DNA of 64,000 nucleotides from Neolewinella maritima (lineage in GTDB: Bacteria; Bacteroidota; Bacteroidia; Chitinophagales; Saprospiraceae). The position numbers were made by a program, and so were the translations under genes. Location: assembly GCF_923081025.1 (NCBI RefSeq), contig NZ_CAKLPZ010000001.1, positions 992,001-1,056,000 of the forward strand. Reading direction: 5' to 3'. The notes under the pieces are model-generated. The model was not told the DNA's origin and did not search any database. It worked only from the letters and a program-made list of their open reading frames with translations. Below, piece by piece: positions 26,812 to 36,537 of the stretch. How positions within the stretch are numbered: position 1 is the stretch's first letter; each line of letters opens with the position of its first letter.

Positions 26812-26833
26812 GAAACCCAAGCGCCGCAGGCGC
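26812..26833 (-). terminator. Candidate terminator hairpin behind icd
   Basis: On the minus strand a GCGCC-TGC-GGCGC hairpin followed by TTGGGTTT begins 4 bp after the isocitrate dehydrogenase stop. The stem is short (5 bp) and the T-tract is interrupted by G. Confidence 0.4.
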
Positions 26834-26836
26834 CTA

Positions 26837-28066
26837 CTACATATTACCAATAATCTCATCCCCAAACTCCGAGCACTTCAGCAGGGTAGCGCCCTCCATC
26901 TGCCGCTCGAAGTCGTAGGTCACGCGCTTCTTGGAGATAGCGCCTTCGATGCCCTTGATGATCAGATCAGCCGCCTCGGGCCAGCCCATGTAGCGGAACA
27001 TCATCTCACCCGATAGGATGACCGAGCTGGGGTTCACCTTGTCCTGGCCGGCGTACTTAGGGGCCGTACCGTGGGTAGCCTCGAAGATCGAGATGCCCGT
27101 AGTGTAGTTGATGTTGGCGCCCGGTGCGATACCGATACCACCGACCTGAGCGGCCAGGGCATCGGAGATGTAGTCGCCGTTCAGGTTCAGGGTGGCGATG
27201 ATGCCGTACTCCTTAGGGCGCAGGATGATCTGCTGCAGCATGGCGTCAGCGATGACGTCCTTGATCACGATCTCGCGGCCGTCGTCGGTCTTGATCACGT
27301 GCCAGGGTCCGCCGTCGAGGGGGGTGGCGCCGAAGTCTTCGGCGGCCGTCTGATAGCCCCAGTCGCGGAAGCTGCCCTCAGTGAACTTCATGATGTTACC
27401 CTTATGGACCAGGGTCACGCTATCCTTCTTGTTGGCGATGGCGTACTCGATGGCAGCCTTCACCAGGCGGCGCGTGCCTTCCTGGCTTACGGGCTTGATG
27501 CCGATGCCGGTCGTTTCGGGGAAACGCACCTTCGCGTAGCGGTCGGCGTAGTTCTCCTTCAACCAGTTCAGAAAGGCTTTATTCTCGGGCGTGCCCTCAG
27601 CGAATTCGATGCCGGCGTAGATGTCTTCGGTATTCTCCCGGAAGATGATCATGTCCACGTCCTGGGGGTTCTTCACCGGGCTGGGTACACCCGTGAAGTA
27701 CTGTACGGGGCGCACGCAGGCGTAGAGGTCGAGCTTCTGGCGCAGGGCTACGTTGAGCGAGCGGATGCCGCCGCCGACCGGGGTGGTCAGGGGTCCCTTG
27801 ATCGATACGAGGTACTCCTCGATGGTGTCCAGGGTGGCCTGGGGGAGCCACTCGCCAGTCTGGTCCATGGCCTTCTGGCCGGCCAGTACTTCTTTCCACA
27901 CGATGGAGCGCTCGCCCTTATAGGCTTTTTCTACTGCGGCTTCGAGTACACGGGAGGCCGCTGCCCAGATATCGGGGCCGATGCCGTCGCCCTCGATGAA
28001 GGGTAAAATGGGGTCGTTAGGTACGTTCAGTTTGCCGTTGGCGATGGTGATCTTAGATCCGCTCAT
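26837..28066 (-). CDS. icd: NADP-dependent isocitrate dehydrogenase
   Basis: A 409-residue TCA-cycle enzyme converting isocitrate to 2-oxoglutarate with NADP. It matches the E. coli-type homodimeric family: [12 protein letters not shown], the substrate loop [17 protein letters not shown] with the phosphorylatable Ser, [14 protein letters not shown], and the nucleotide-binding [17 protein letters not shown]. The ATG at 28066 matches the usual start; a 31-residue upstream extension would overlap a TATTTTTG promoter box and is rejected. It stands alone and is transcribed divergently from the AI-2E transporter gene. Confidence 0.96.
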   Translation of the reverse strand: MSGSKITIANGKLNVPNDPILPFIEGDGIGPDIWAAASRVLEAAVEKAYKGERSIVWKEVLAGQKAMDQTGEWLPQATLDTIEEYLVSIKGPLTTPVGGGIRSLNVALRQKLDLYACVRPVQYFTGVPSPVKNPQDVDMIIFRENTEDIYAGIEFAEGTPENKAFLNWLKENYADRYAKVRFPETTGIGIKPVSQEGTRRLVKAAIEYAIANKKDSVTLVHKGNIMKFTEGSFRDWGYQTAAEDFGATPLDGGPWHVIKTDDGREIVIKDVIADAMLQQIILRPKEYGIIATLNLNGDYISDALAAQVGGIGIAPGANINYTTGISIFEATHGTAPKYAGQDKVNPSSVILSGEMMFRYMGWPEAADLIIKGIEGAISKKRVTYDFERQMEGATLLKCSEFGDEIIGNM

Positions 28067-28113
28067 GTGGTGGGTTGGTATTGAAAAGATAGGGTCCGCG
28101 CACGGGCGGCCGG

Positions 28114-28121
28114 CAAAAATA
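28114..28121 (-). promoter_or_regulatory. -7 promoter box TATTTTTG for icd
   Basis: Perfect TAnnTTTG on the minus strand, 47 nt before the icd ATG. No TTTG at -33 was seen. It decides against the longer possible start at 28159. Confidence 0.55.
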
Positions 28122-28222
28122 GCGAAATTCCGCTTTAGGGAGCTACCGACTACATCCACGGGCGCGCACGCAGGTGCAGGGGTACATCAACACATTTAGC
28201 CGCTTTCGATCGTTACTCCTGT

Positions 28223-29338
28223 ATGTCTATCACCCGCGTGGCCGCCTGGTTAATTACCATCGGATTGATCCTCACCCTCATCGTGGTAGGAAAGAGTTAC
28301 CTGGTGCCCATTTTCGTGGCACTGGTCTTCTGGTACCTGGTCAATGCACTCAACGATCAGTTTCAGCATCTGCCCCTGGGGCGGTTGCGACTACCGAATA
28401 GCGTGACCCTGATCATGTCGCTGGTCTTCATTGGCCTGGGGCTCTACTTCATTTCGGATATGATCGTCAACACGGTCAACGGCTTCGTGCAGGAAAGCGA
28501 TGTATACCTGCCCCGTATCGAGCAGCAGATCGAACGGGTGTACGTGAACATGGGCATCCAGCGTCCCCCGCCCAGTATCAGCGAATTACAGATCGGACAG
28601 GAGCTACTCGCCAACTTCGCCCTCGTCTTCTCGGGCATCACCAGTGCGGCCAAGGGCATCGCGCTCGTGCTGCTCTACGTGCTGTTCTTCCTGATCGAGC
28701 AGGGCAGCTTCCCTAAAAAAATGCGGGCCCTGGGCCTGGATATGCGCAGCAGTACGCGCCTGGCCTTCGTGCTCAAGGAGATCAATACCGCCATGCGTAC
28801 CTACCTGGGTGTGAAGACACTCACCAGTATCGCTACCGGTGTACTATGCTTTGCGATCTTTCAGATCCTGGGGCTGGACTACGCCCTGTTCTGGGCCTTT
28901 CTCATCTTTCTGTTCAATTACGTACCCACGATCGGCAGCATCACCGCTACCGCCCTGCCCGCCCTGCTGGCGCTGGTGCAGTTCGAGACGCTCACCCCCT
29001 TCCTGGTCATCATCATCGGGGTCACGGTCGTGCAGCTGCTGGTCGGCAACATTATCGAACCCCGCCTCATGGGCAGTACGCTCAATATCAGTCCGCTGGT
29101 CGTAGTACTGTCGCTCATCCTCTGGTCGATGCTCTGGGGTATCGTGGGTATGCTACTGAGTGTACCCATCACGGTGGCGATCATCATCATCACGGCGCAG
29201 TTTCCGCAGACCCGACCGGTAGCTATCTTACTGAGCCGCAATGGGGATGTCAATACCCGCAAACTCAAGCGGCCGGGGCGCAGCCGAACCGAACGGGAGC
29301 AGGAGATCCCCCTGGAGCAGGATGGAAAGGTCGCCTAG
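28223..29338 (+). CDS. AI-2E family transporter (PF01594)
   Basis: A 371-residue polytopic membrane protein with about eight hydrophobic helices in the family arrangement: two N-terminal pairs, a soluble amphipathic segment (about residues 90-150), then VLLYVLFFLIEQG and FNYVPTIGSITATALPALLALVQF, VVQLLVGNIIEPRLMG, which are family signatures. The highly charged C-terminal tail is cytoplasmic. Members move AI-2, organic solutes or ions (H+/Na+); the cargo is unknown here. The last 4 bp overlap the convergent AsmA-like gene. Confidence 0.9.
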   Translation: MSITRVAAWLITIGLILTLIVVGKSYLVPIFVALVFWYLVNALNDQFQHLPLGRLRLPNSVTLIMSLVFIGLGLYFISDMIVNTVNGFVQESDVYLPRIEQQIERVYVNMGIQRPPPSISELQIGQELLANFALVFSGITSAAKGIALVLLYVLFFLIEQGSFPKKMRALGLDMRSSTRLAFVLKEINTAMRTYLGVKTLTSIATGVLCFAIFQILGLDYALFWAFLIFLFNYVPTIGSITATALPALLALVQFETLTPFLVIIIGVTVVQLLVGNIIEPRLMGSTLNISPLVVVLSLILWSMLWGIVGMLLSVPITVAIIIITAQFPQTRPVAILLSRNGDVNTRKLKRPGRSRTEREQEIPLEQDGKVA

Positions 29339-31881
29339 TCGAGCTCCTTCTGTAGGGCGATGTCGGCCATGGCCGATGACTTCATGCCGCTCATTAGTCC
29401 CTTCCAGTAGGCATTGAAGAAACTCCGGTCGGCACTATGCTCGTGGTACATGCTGCCCTGACGAAATTCCTCCCCCCGGCTGTTCTCCTCCTTGAGGACC
29501 AGCCCGGACAGCAGGTTCTTGAACCAGGCCCCTCCGCCTACCAGTTCCACGTCCAGATTACGGTATAGCATGTCCATGCTGCCGGTCAGTACCTCGTCCT
29601 GCAGGGCTCCCCGGTACTGCATCCCTTCGATGATGCCCGAGTTGATGAAGGCATCCGCAGCCACCTCGAACAGGGGATTGATCCCGCTCAGGTCGTACTG
29701 GCCGAGCTGCCCGCGCATGGCGAAATTGCGTCCGCTACTATCCCGCGCCAGGGCAAACTCGGCGTGTAGTGGAGTAGCCCGTTCGAAGGTAGCATCGAAT
29801 GTGAGCCGGATGCTATCGGATGTGCTTACCTCCGTATCGAGCCCCTCCAGTAGGATTATGCCTTCACCGAAGTGGATCGTCTTAGGGTCCAGTACGGTGT
29901 CGATGACGCCGTAGGCTATGTCGGTCGAGCGCAGGCGGGCCGTACCCAGTTTAATGCGGGGACCGATCGTACGCAATGCTTCGATGGGCATATACTTCTT
30001 CTTCGATGGGGGTGCCATCGCAACGTCCTCCACCACGAAAACGCGCACGTCGCGGGCGGTGAGGGAGTCGACCGTAATGGCTTCTCCCTGCAGCAGTGCA
30101 AGATGATCGATACCGCTAGCCCGCAAACCGTCGAAGGCGAAGGTCAACCACGACTTACTGAGCTGCTGCCGGAAGGTTTCCGCGGAGCTAAGTTGGTTGC
30201 GGCGGTTGATGCTATCCAGCGTCAGGGTGCCCTGCCGACTGCTGTAAGCGATGCGATCCAGGGTGTAGTCTACCGGCTCCTCCTCACCGTAAATATCCAG
30301 GTGTGCCACCCGGAGTTTAGTCGGTCCCAACTGCGCCGGCTTGAAGGGTGCGCGCAGGCCGTACTGGTCGAGGTAAATCCCGCGGGCCACCAGGTCTTCC
30401 TCACCGCTACTGCCGCGGCGACGCACGCTACCGTCAGTGAGTTGTGCTCTGGCGGTCTGGAATCCGTCCGTAGTGTTCAAGTCCGTCAGCGTGAGCTCCG
30501 GGGCGGAAATACGGTAGCTGCCCCCGTCCGCAGTGCGGATGGTCACATCGGCTCCCGTAAGTATGGCCTGCGCGGCGCTTAGTGGTCCGCCCGCTACGAA
30601 GCCGTCGCGGTCGATGCCAATAAGCCGTACGTCCGGAATGGAGGCTGATATACGTTCTCCCCGTACGGTGATCTCCTGCCCCCGGAGGGTACCGTCCGCA
30701 CTCCCGTAGTCAAGGCCGGCGACCGTGATCGTTTGCTGTCCACTGCGCACCGTCAGTTCGGGGATGCGGACCTGTGTAGGGCCAAGGGATTCGGGGCGCA
30801 GCGGAAGTTGGATCTTGCCCTGCTGCAGACTCAGGTCGCTGGCAGATACGGCAAGTTGTTGTCCGTTGTCGAAGGTCAGTGTTTGTCCATTAAGGGATAC
30901 GCTTCCGATCGCCAGGCTATCGGCGTACCGCATGTCCGTGGCGGTAACGGATCCCGCGAGGCTCGCCTGACCGAAAGCCCCGGAGACGGATACATCTATG
31001 GTGCGTATGGCAAAGTGACCTAGCTCTAGTGACGTACCGGGTGGAGTAGGGGAGTCTGCCGGTGTGGGCTGATCCGGTTGAGATGAACCTGGCACCTGCG
31101 CGCTGCCGCCCAGATCTGCCACGATGAGGCTGTCGATGGTGATGCCATCGCGGAGGTCGGACTGATTGATTCCGGACAGGCGAATGTCCTGGAGCCGGAG
31201 GTCGGTAGCCCCACCGCGTTGCAGTTGCGCGCCGCGTGCGCTGATCGTACCGGAGGCTGTAGCGTAGGTCATGTCAGTGATGCTGGCCCGGAGGCTGTCG
31301 CGGGGATCGAAGTACTGCGCGGAGTCGGCGGCGACCTGCAGCTTGCGTACCGCGGCGACCTGTAGGGGAAAGGCCAGGGGACCTACCGACAGCGCAAAAC
31401 GCTGCAGCGCGAGTTGGCGACCGGTGGGCTCGTCCGTCAACTGGAGAAAAACGCTGTCTAGGGAGACGTCGGTTACTTCGATGGCGAAGTTGCTGCTGTC
31501 CTGTTTTGGTTCGGACACCTGCTGCCGACTAGCCTGGGCATCGAGGCCGCTCAGGTGAACGCGCGCTAACTGGATCGGTCCGCTGCCGAGCAGGCTGAAC
31601 AGATTTAACTTGCTGACCTCCAGAAGCGAAAGGGTGCCGGCAGCGGTGAGGGCTGGGCGCGACTGATCGAAGGTGATGCCCCGGGCGGTGAGGGCGATGG
31701 GAAAAAAGCCGTAGTCGTAGTCGCTGACGGTGAGGGAATTACCGTCGGTATTGGCATCCGCGATGGCCCGGTCGATGCGGCGGCCGACGTACCAGTCTGC
31801 TACCAGATAGAGGAGCAGCGGAAGGAGGGCGAGGAGGTACCACCAGCGGAAGCGAAAATTAGCAGCCATAGGGGAGGCCAT
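29335..31881 (-). CDS. AsmA/DUF748-like membrane-anchored periplasmic protein
   Basis: An 848-residue protein with an N-terminal anchor (YLLALLPLLLYLVADWYV) and a very long beta-rich periplasmic region made of repeated short strands. Many xxLxLxDIxxG-like elements fit the lipid-transferring AsmA/TamB bridge family (for example VHLSGLDAQ, IRLSGINQ, VRLIGIDRDG). Such proteins carry phospholipid to the outer membrane or support envelope integrity. Start 31881 is ambiguous with ATG 31869; the shorter version keeps the same anchor. A TATCTTTA box (31921-31928) lies upstream. Confidence 0.72.
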   Translation of the reverse strand: MASPMAANFRFRWWYLLALLPLLLYLVADWYVGRRIDRAIADANTDGNSLTVSDYDYGFFPIALTARGITFDQSRPALTAAGTLSLLEVSKLNLFSLLGSGPIQLARVHLSGLDAQASRQQVSEPKQDSSNFAIEVTDVSLDSVFLQLTDEPTGRQLALQRFALSVGPLAFPLQVAAVRKLQVAADSAQYFDPRDSLRASITDMTYATASGTISARGAQLQRGGATDLRLQDIRLSGINQSDLRDGITIDSLIVADLGGSAQVPGSSQPDQPTPADSPTPPGTSLELGHFAIRTIDVSVSGAFGQASLAGSVTATDMRYADSLAIGSVSLNGQTLTFDNGQQLAVSASDLSLQQGKIQLPLRPESLGPTQVRIPELTVRSGQQTITVAGLDYGSADGTLRGQEITVRGERISASIPDVRLIGIDRDGFVAGGPLSAAQAILTGADVTIRTADGGSYRISAPELTLTDLNTTDGFQTARAQLTDGSVRRRGSSGEEDLVARGIYLDQYGLRAPFKPAQLGPTKLRVAHLDIYGEEEPVDYTLDRIAYSSRQGTLTLDSINRRNQLSSAETFRQQLSKSWLTFAFDGLRASGIDHLALLQGEAITVDSLTARDVRVFVVEDVAMAPPSKKKYMPIEALRTIGPRIKLGTARLRSTDIAYGVIDTVLDPKTIHFGEGIILLEGLDTEVSTSDSIRLTFDATFERATPLHAEFALARDSSGRNFAMRGQLGQYDLSGINPLFEVAADAFINSGIIEGMQYRGALQDEVLTGSMDMLYRNLDVELVGGGAWFKNLLSGLVLKEENSRGEEFRQGSMYHEHSADRSFFNAYWKGLMSGMKSSAMADIALQKELD

Positions 31882-31920
31882 CGGGTGCGGAACGAATCAT
31901 AGGGCGTGCAGGATAGGAGG

Positions 31921-31928
31921 TAAAGATA
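31921..31928 (-). promoter_or_regulatory. -7 box TATCTTTA for the AsmA-like gene
   Basis: Near-consensus TAnnTTTG on the minus strand, 39 nt before the first possible start. It is back to back with the parE promoter. Confidence 0.4.
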
Positions 31929-31963
31929 TGTCGTGGGGCCCAGGAGGATAAGCCAACAATTTG

Positions 31964-31995
31964 TTTGATAATATATTCGGGATTTCGTATGTTTG
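31964..31995 (+). promoter_or_regulatory. Complete Bacteroidota promoter of parE
   Basis: TTTG at 31964-31967, a 20-bp spacer, then TATGTTTG at 31988-31995: the consensus of the primary sigma factor of this phylum. It lies 22 nt before the ATG at 32018 and shows that an upstream in-frame TTG (31961) is not the start. Confidence 0.8.
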
Positions 31996-32017
31996 CCAAC
32001 CGAACCGACCGCGTTAC

Positions 32018-33862
32018 ATGGCACAAACTACCTATACCGAAGACAACATCCGCTCCCTAGACTGGAAGGAGCATATTCGCATGCGGCCGGGTATGTACAT
32101 CGGTAAGCTGGGGGACGGGTCCAGTCCGGATGACGGCATCTACATTCTGCTCAAGGAGGTGATCGACAACTCCATCGACGAGTACGTCATGGGTCATGGC
32201 CGGCAGATCGACGTAGTGATCGAAGACGGTACGGTGAAGGTGCGCGACTACGGCCGGGGTATTCCGCTGGGAAAGGTGGTCGACGTAGTGTCGAAGATCA
32301 ACACCGGGGGTAAGTACGACAGTAAGGCCTTCAAGAAAGCGGTGGGACTCAACGGTGTAGGTCTAAAGGCCACCAATGCACTCTCGGATGATTTCCGCGT
32401 CTACGCCGTGCGCGAGGGCAAGCTCAAGCAGGCCGACTTCTCGGAGGGCAATCTGGTCAAGGACCACAAACCCATCAAGACTAAGGAGACCAACGGCACC
32501 TTCGTCAGCTTCGTACCGGATGCGTCGATCTTTAAGAAGTACCGCTTTCGCAGCGACTTCGTCGAGAGTCAGCTCTGGAACTACGCCTACCTCAATGCCG
32601 GACTGAAGCTCAACTTCAACGGTAAGACGCTGGTGTCGAAGAACGGCCTGCGCGACCTGCTGGAGCGGAAGACCAACGTGGAGCAGCTGCGCTACGATAT
32701 CATTCACCTCAAGGGGGACGATATCGAGATCGCCCTTACCCACGGCAATGCCTACGGGGAGACTTACTTCAGCTTTGTCAACGGCCAATTCACCACCCAG
32801 GGAGGTACCCACCTGATCGCCTTTCGGCAGGCGCTGGTGGAGACCATTCAGAAGCACTTCAATAAGAGTTACGACCGCAAGGATATTCTGTCCAGCGTCA
32901 TCGCAGCTATCGCCATCAAGGTAGAGGAGCCGGTGTTCGAGTCGCAGACCAAGACCAAGCTCGGCAGTACCGATATGGGGCCGAAGGGGCCTACCGTGCA
33001 GACCTTCCTCAAGAACTTCCTGCTGGAGCAGCTGGACAACTTTCTACACAAGAACCCAACGATCGCCCAGGCGCTGGAAAAGCGGATCAAGCAGTCGGAG
33101 CGCGAGCGCAAGGAGATCGCCGGCATCAAGAAACTGGCCAACCAGCGCGCCAAGAAGGCCAACCTGCACAACAAGAAGCTGCGGGACTGCCGCGTCCATT
33201 TCGGCGACACCAAGGCAAAAAGCGAGGAAGCCCGGTTGGGCACCACCATCTTCATCACCGAGGGCGACTCAGCCAGCGGCTCCATCACCGTGGCACGGGA
33301 CGTGCAGACCCAGGCTGTATTCTCCCTGCGCGGCAAGCCCCTCAACTGCTTCGGCCTCACCAAAAAGGTGGTCTACGAGAACGAGGAGTTCAACCTCCTC
33401 CAGCACGCGCTCAATATCGAGGATGACGTAGACGAGATCCGCTACAACCGCGTCGTCATCGCTACGGACGCCGACGTAGACGGGATGCATATCCGCCTGC
33501 TCCTACTGACTTTCTTCCTCCAGTTCTTCCCCGACATGGTCACCAAGGGGCACCTCTACATTCTGGATACCCCCCTGTTCCGCGTCCGCGATAAGCAAAA
33601 GACCTACTACTGCTACAGCGAGCAAGAAAAGCAGGAAGCCATCGAGAAGCTGCGCGGCAAGGCCGAGATCACCCGCTTCAAGGGTCTGGGCGAGATCAGC
33701 CCCGGCGAGTTCAAGGATTTCATCGGCGAAAACATCCGCCTCGAGCCCGTCGTCATGGCCGACAACACCAACATCGAGGACCTGCTGAGCTACTACATGG
33801 GCAAGAACACGCCGGTGCGGCAGAACTTTATCATTGATAATTTGCGGGTGGAGCGGGATTAA
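32018..33862 (+). CDS. parE: DNA topoisomerase IV subunit B (ParE)
   Basis: A 614-residue type II topoisomerase ATPase subunit that decatenates chromosomes with ParC. It has a GHKL ATPase domain ([38 protein letters not shown]), a transducer domain, TOPRIM motifs ([20 protein letters not shown]) and the C-terminal [19 protein letters not shown]. The length and sequence match the Bacteroidota ParE form rather than GyrB. The start is fixed by the promoter at 31964-31995. The usual neighbour parC is not downstream; a repeat and a convergent stress gene are there instead. Confidence 0.93.
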   Translation: MAQTTYTEDNIRSLDWKEHIRMRPGMYIGKLGDGSSPDDGIYILLKEVIDNSIDEYVMGHGRQIDVVIEDGTVKVRDYGRGIPLGKVVDVVSKINTGGKYDSKAFKKAVGLNGVGLKATNALSDDFRVYAVREGKLKQADFSEGNLVKDHKPIKTKETNGTFVSFVPDASIFKKYRFRSDFVESQLWNYAYLNAGLKLNFNGKTLVSKNGLRDLLERKTNVEQLRYDIIHLKGDDIEIALTHGNAYGETYFSFVNGQFTTQGGTHLIAFRQALVETIQKHFNKSYDRKDILSSVIAAIAIKVEEPVFESQTKTKLGSTDMGPKGPTVQTFLKNFLLEQLDNFLHKNPTIAQALEKRIKQSERERKEIAGIKKLANQRAKKANLHNKKLRDCRVHFGDTKAKSEEARLGTTIFITEGDSASGSITVARDVQTQAVFSLRGKPLNCFGLTKKVVYENEEFNLLQHALNIEDDVDEIRYNRVVIATDADVDGMHIRLLLLTFFLQFFPDMVTKGHLYILDTPLFRVRDKQKTYYCYSEQEKQEAIEKLRGKAEITRFKGLGEISPGEFKDFIGENIRLEPVVMADNTNIEDLLSYYMGKNTPVRQNFIIDNLRVERD

Positions 33863-33867
33863 GAGTA

Positions 33868-33990
33868 GGTAGACCGCTAGGCGGGTAGACCCCTTCGGGG
33901 AATAGACCGCCGGTCGGCGGAGTAGACTGTCTACCCGCGTAGCGGTCTACTCCCCGAAGGGGTCTACCGCGCAGCGTCTACCCCACGGGG
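33868..33990. repeat. GTAGAC/GTCTAC inverted repeat cluster
   Basis: A 26-bp inverted repeat with one mismatch (33885-33910 against 33942-33967) surrounds a perfect 13-bp palindrome GTAGACTGTCTAC (33922-33934). Further copies of the hexamer lie outside at 33869-33874 and 33976-33981. It can form a long branched hairpin. It may serve as a bidirectional terminator for parE and the stress gene, and it covers the 3' end of the latter. Confidence 0.85.
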
Positions 33991-34813
33991 TCTTATCCAA
34001 ATGAAACACCAGCACAGGCACCTCAGGGTGCAGCACCATCTGCTTGGTGGCGCTACGGTGGAACAGCCGCTCCCAGAAGCCGCGTTGTTGGGTGACCATG
34101 ACGGCCAGGCCTACAGGGTTTTCCTTGAGGTAGCCGACCAGGCCTTCCTGTACAGTGTCGGCGGTGACCTCGACGATCTCGAAGGCGAACTCAGGGTCGG
34201 GGTTGTTGAATAGGGGGGCGAAGAGCTTTTCGCGCTCGCGGCGGTGCTCGCTGTCGTCTTCGTTGACGTGCACGAAGTGAATGCGGGCGCGGAAGAGATC
34301 GTTGAAGTCCATCAGCTTCAGTACGGCGCGCCGACTCAGGGACAGGCTGCTACTGGCGTAGACGATGTGGCGGTAATCGCTGAAGGTGGCACCGCGGGGG
34401 ACGAGCAGCACGGGGCACTTACAGCGCTGCGCTACGGAGGAAGCGATGCTACCGAATACATCTTCCAGCACGTCGGTGGTACCGGTAGCTCCCAGAACGA
34501 CCAGATCCACGGCGGCGCTTTCTTCTACGATCTTGTCGGCCGGGAAGCCGAGGAGCAGTTCGCTGCGCCGACGGATGCCGGCGGGGGCGGGGTGGCGCTC
34601 AAGGAAGTCTTCGAGGGCAGTCTCACGGGCATCCATGAGCTCACCGACGGGGGTGGCCAGGGCGGCCATGTCACCGCTGGCAGCCTGGGGGGTGAATACG
34701 TGAATCACCCGGACCTCCCGGGCCCCTACGGCCGTGGCCATCGCTTCGGCATACTGTAGGGCGGCCGCCGCTCCTTTGCTAAAGTCGACGGGAACAAGTA
34801 CTCTCTGGATCAT
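33947..34813 (-). CDS. Universal stress protein with two UspA domains
   Basis: A 288-residue tandem UspA protein. Domain 1 begins IQRVLVPVDFSKGAAAALQYA and includes VDLVVLGATGTTDVLEDVFGSIASSVAQRCKCPVLLVP, with an ATP-binding G-2x-G-9x-G(S)-like stretch. Domain 2 (about residues 150-275) is less conserved and ends with HPEVPVLVFHLDK. The start at 34813 is the conserved one; a TATCTTCG box (34833-34840) lies between it and a longer start at 34867. The final residues (WGRRCAVDPFGE) are encoded by the neighbouring inverted repeat and look like an accidental tail. Confidence 0.88.
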   Translation of the reverse strand: MIQRVLVPVDFSKGAAAALQYAEAMATAVGAREVRVIHVFTPQAASGDMAALATPVGELMDARETALEDFLERHPAPAGIRRRSELLLGFPADKIVEESAAVDLVVLGATGTTDVLEDVFGSIASSVAQRCKCPVLLVPRGATFSDYRHIVYASSSLSLSRRAVLKLMDFNDLFRARIHFVHVNEDDSEHRREREKLFAPLFNNPDPEFAFEIVEVTADTVQEGLVGYLKENPVGLAVMVTQQRGFWERLFHRSATKQMVLHPEVPVLVFHLDKTPWGRRCAVDPFGE

Positions 34814-34832
34814 AGCGGCAGGCGATTGGCGG

Positions 34833-34840
34833 CGAAGATA
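34833..34840 (-). promoter_or_regulatory. -7 box TATCTTCG for the universal stress gene
   Basis: Similar to TAnnTTTG, 19 nt before the ATG at 34813. It supports the shorter start. Confidence 0.35.
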
Positions 34841-34896
34841 CACCCCGAGACTGACCTTTCGATTCACTCGTCCGTTAGGGTAGCAAGCGTAAGCCT

Positions 34897-36081
34897 ATGA
34901 GTAGATCGTGTTGGTACAGCTACACCCCCCGGGTGGGTCGTTCGGGCGCCGCCCTGAGTGTGGTGAATTATTCCGACTGGCAAGTCCGTTTCCTTAGTCC
35001 GGCGGACGATACCCGCAGCGAACGCGCTGACGATTGGTGGCTCCGCCCGACTACCCTGACCTTCCTGCAGCGGCATCCTCAGGGGGTGACTACCCGCTGC
35101 CTGTACCTGACCCACGTACCCAGCGGGCGTACCATCACGCTTACCGCCCAAAACTTCCACATGAACCTCGCCGCCCAGGTCCGCGACGAGGTGAAGGGAG
35201 AAACAACGCGCTGGGACTTCCGCCGTCGCCTGCTCCAACCCTTCCGTAGCCGGGTGCTGGTACTGGGCCAGCTGCTTACCTCCGGAGATTACGGACAGGA
35301 CGGCCTACAGCAACTCGGTAGCAGTGAAGCCAGCCACCTGCTGCCCGCCGTAGCTCAGACCCTGATGGAGCTCGACCAGGGGTACCGTGCCGTGCTGCTC
35401 AAAGACCTCTTCGCCGCTAACAGCCCTCCACTTAGCGTACTGCTCACGAAGGGATATACGCACCTACCGTCCGACCCCGTGATGGTACTCCCCCTCAGCT
35501 GGCCGGACCTACCCAGCTACCTGGCTGCCCTCACGAGCAAGTACCGGGTGCGCTACCGCCGGGCCAGGGGTAAACTAGCAGGCATCACCCGGCGGCGCCT
35601 GCTGCCGCAAGAGGTACGGGACCGGATCGAACGGCTCTATGCGCTCTACACGGCAACGAGTGGAGGAGCTTCGGTCAATCTGACTACGCTGACCCCGGAC
35701 TACTTCGTGTGGTTGTCCGGCCAGGCCGTCGTACATGGCTACTTCGACGTGCATGAAGAGTTGGTGGGCTTTACCACTGCACTGGCTAACGGACCGGTTT
35801 ATCAGGCACACTACCTGGGGCTCGAGGATGCCTACAAGTACTCCCATCACCTCTACCACAACATGCTCTTCGATCTACTGGAGGACGGCCTGGATGGTAA
35901 GTTTCAGCTCCTTGACTACGGGCGGACGGCCCTGGAGATCAAGAGTTCCCTGGGGGCGGTACCGCGTGAGTACGCTACGCTACTGCGGCTTCGCTCGCCC
36001 GTGCTCAACCGCCTGGTGCCCACCTTCGTGCCCGCCGTTTTCACCGCTGAGGCGTGGCAGCAGCGGCGGCCATTCCGCTAG
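34897..36081 (+). CDS. GNAT-fold acetyltransferase-like protein (FemAB/BioF2-like), putative
   Basis: A 394-residue soluble protein. The second half has the double-GNAT look: DLPSYLAALTSKYRVRYRRARGKL (about 205-230), IERLYALYTATSGGA, YFDVHEELVGFTTALANGPVYQAHYLGLEDAYKYSHHLYHNMLFDLLEDGLDGKFQLLDYGRTALEIKSSLGA, which resembles the acceptor/CoA region of PF13480 and FemAB-like proteins. The N-terminal 140 residues are beta-rich and unassigned. The role is unknown. It is divergent from the stress gene with 83 bp between starts. Possible, not certain. Confidence 0.6.
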   Translation: MSRSCWYSYTPRVGRSGAALSVVNYSDWQVRFLSPADDTRSERADDWWLRPTTLTFLQRHPQGVTTRCLYLTHVPSGRTITLTAQNFHMNLAAQVRDEVKGETTRWDFRRRLLQPFRSRVLVLGQLLTSGDYGQDGLQQLGSSEASHLLPAVAQTLMELDQGYRAVLLKDLFAANSPPLSVLLTKGYTHLPSDPVMVLPLSWPDLPSYLAALTSKYRVRYRRARGKLAGITRRRLLPQEVRDRIERLYALYTATSGGASVNLTTLTPDYFVWLSGQAVVHGYFDVHEELVGFTTALANGPVYQAHYLGLEDAYKYSHHLYHNMLFDLLEDGLDGKFQLLDYGRTALEIKSSLGAVPREYATLLRLRSPVLNRLVPTFVPAVFTAEAWQQRRPFR

Positions 36082-36191
36082 TACCTTGTTAGGGTTATTT
36101 CTGTGTCATTACCGGACCGACCGACCAACTCCGGCTCAATTTTCTGGGTTCTATAAGCAATTGAAATATACGTAGAATAAGCGGTCGAAAA

Positions 36192-36223
36192 TTTGCCTCA
36201 CGGGCAATTTATCCCTATTTTCC
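36192..36223 (+). promoter_or_regulatory. Putative promoter of the 76-aa gene
   Basis: TTTG at 36192-36195, a 20-bp spacer and TATTTTCC at 36216-36223, a degenerate form of the Bacteroidota promoter, 42 nt before the ATG. Confidence 0.5.
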
Positions 36224-36265
36224 ACGTCGCAGTATGTACTGAACCCACACAACACAACTGATCCA

Positions 36266-36496
36266 ATGAGCACCAGAAAACAGCTGAAGTACAAGTACCT
36301 CAAGACCAAGATCGCCCTCAGTCAAACTATTCAGCAGCTTCTGGAAATTAATCGCAAACGCCGATTCTTTCGCGAGGATCCCCAACGGGAAGTCGAGCTC
36401 AACGAAGAGCTCAAAGTACTCAATGCCACGGCCGAGATTCAGGCCAGAACGCTACGCAGCTACCAGGAGAGTATTCAAAAGCTGGAGCGGGCCTGA
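36266..36496 (+). CDS. Small basic helical protein, 76 aa
   Basis: A short, almost entirely helical, highly charged protein: an N-terminal lysine-rich part (STRKQLKYKYLKTKIALSQTIQQLL) and a likely coiled coil (EVELNEELKVLNATAEIQARTLRSYQESIQKL). No signal or membrane segment. The family is unknown. An ATG start, a plausible promoter 42 nt upstream and clean codon use make it credible. It is followed 41 bp later by trpS. Confidence 0.6.
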   Translation: MSTRKQLKYKYLKTKIALSQTIQQLLEINRKRRFFREDPQREVELNEELKVLNATAEIQARTLRSYQESIQKLERA

Positions 36497-36524
36497 GTAG
36501 CGGAGCCTGACCCGCCAATTATCC

Positions 36525-36532
36525 TACCTTCG
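36525..36532 (+). promoter_or_regulatory. -7 box TACCTTCG just before trpS
   Basis: Degenerate TAnnTTTG ending 5 nt before the trpS ATG (36538). Same close placement as at 6618, 7840 and 60161. Confidence 0.4.
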
Positions 36533-36537
36533 CGGTC

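Noticed and set aside
31961-32017. Longer start for parE at TTG 31961
   Set aside because: The promoter TTTG-20-TATGTTTG lies inside that extension, and the extra residues are not conserved-looking.
34814-34867. Longer start of the universal stress protein
   Set aside because: The 18 extra residues are not UspA-like and a -7 box lies within them.
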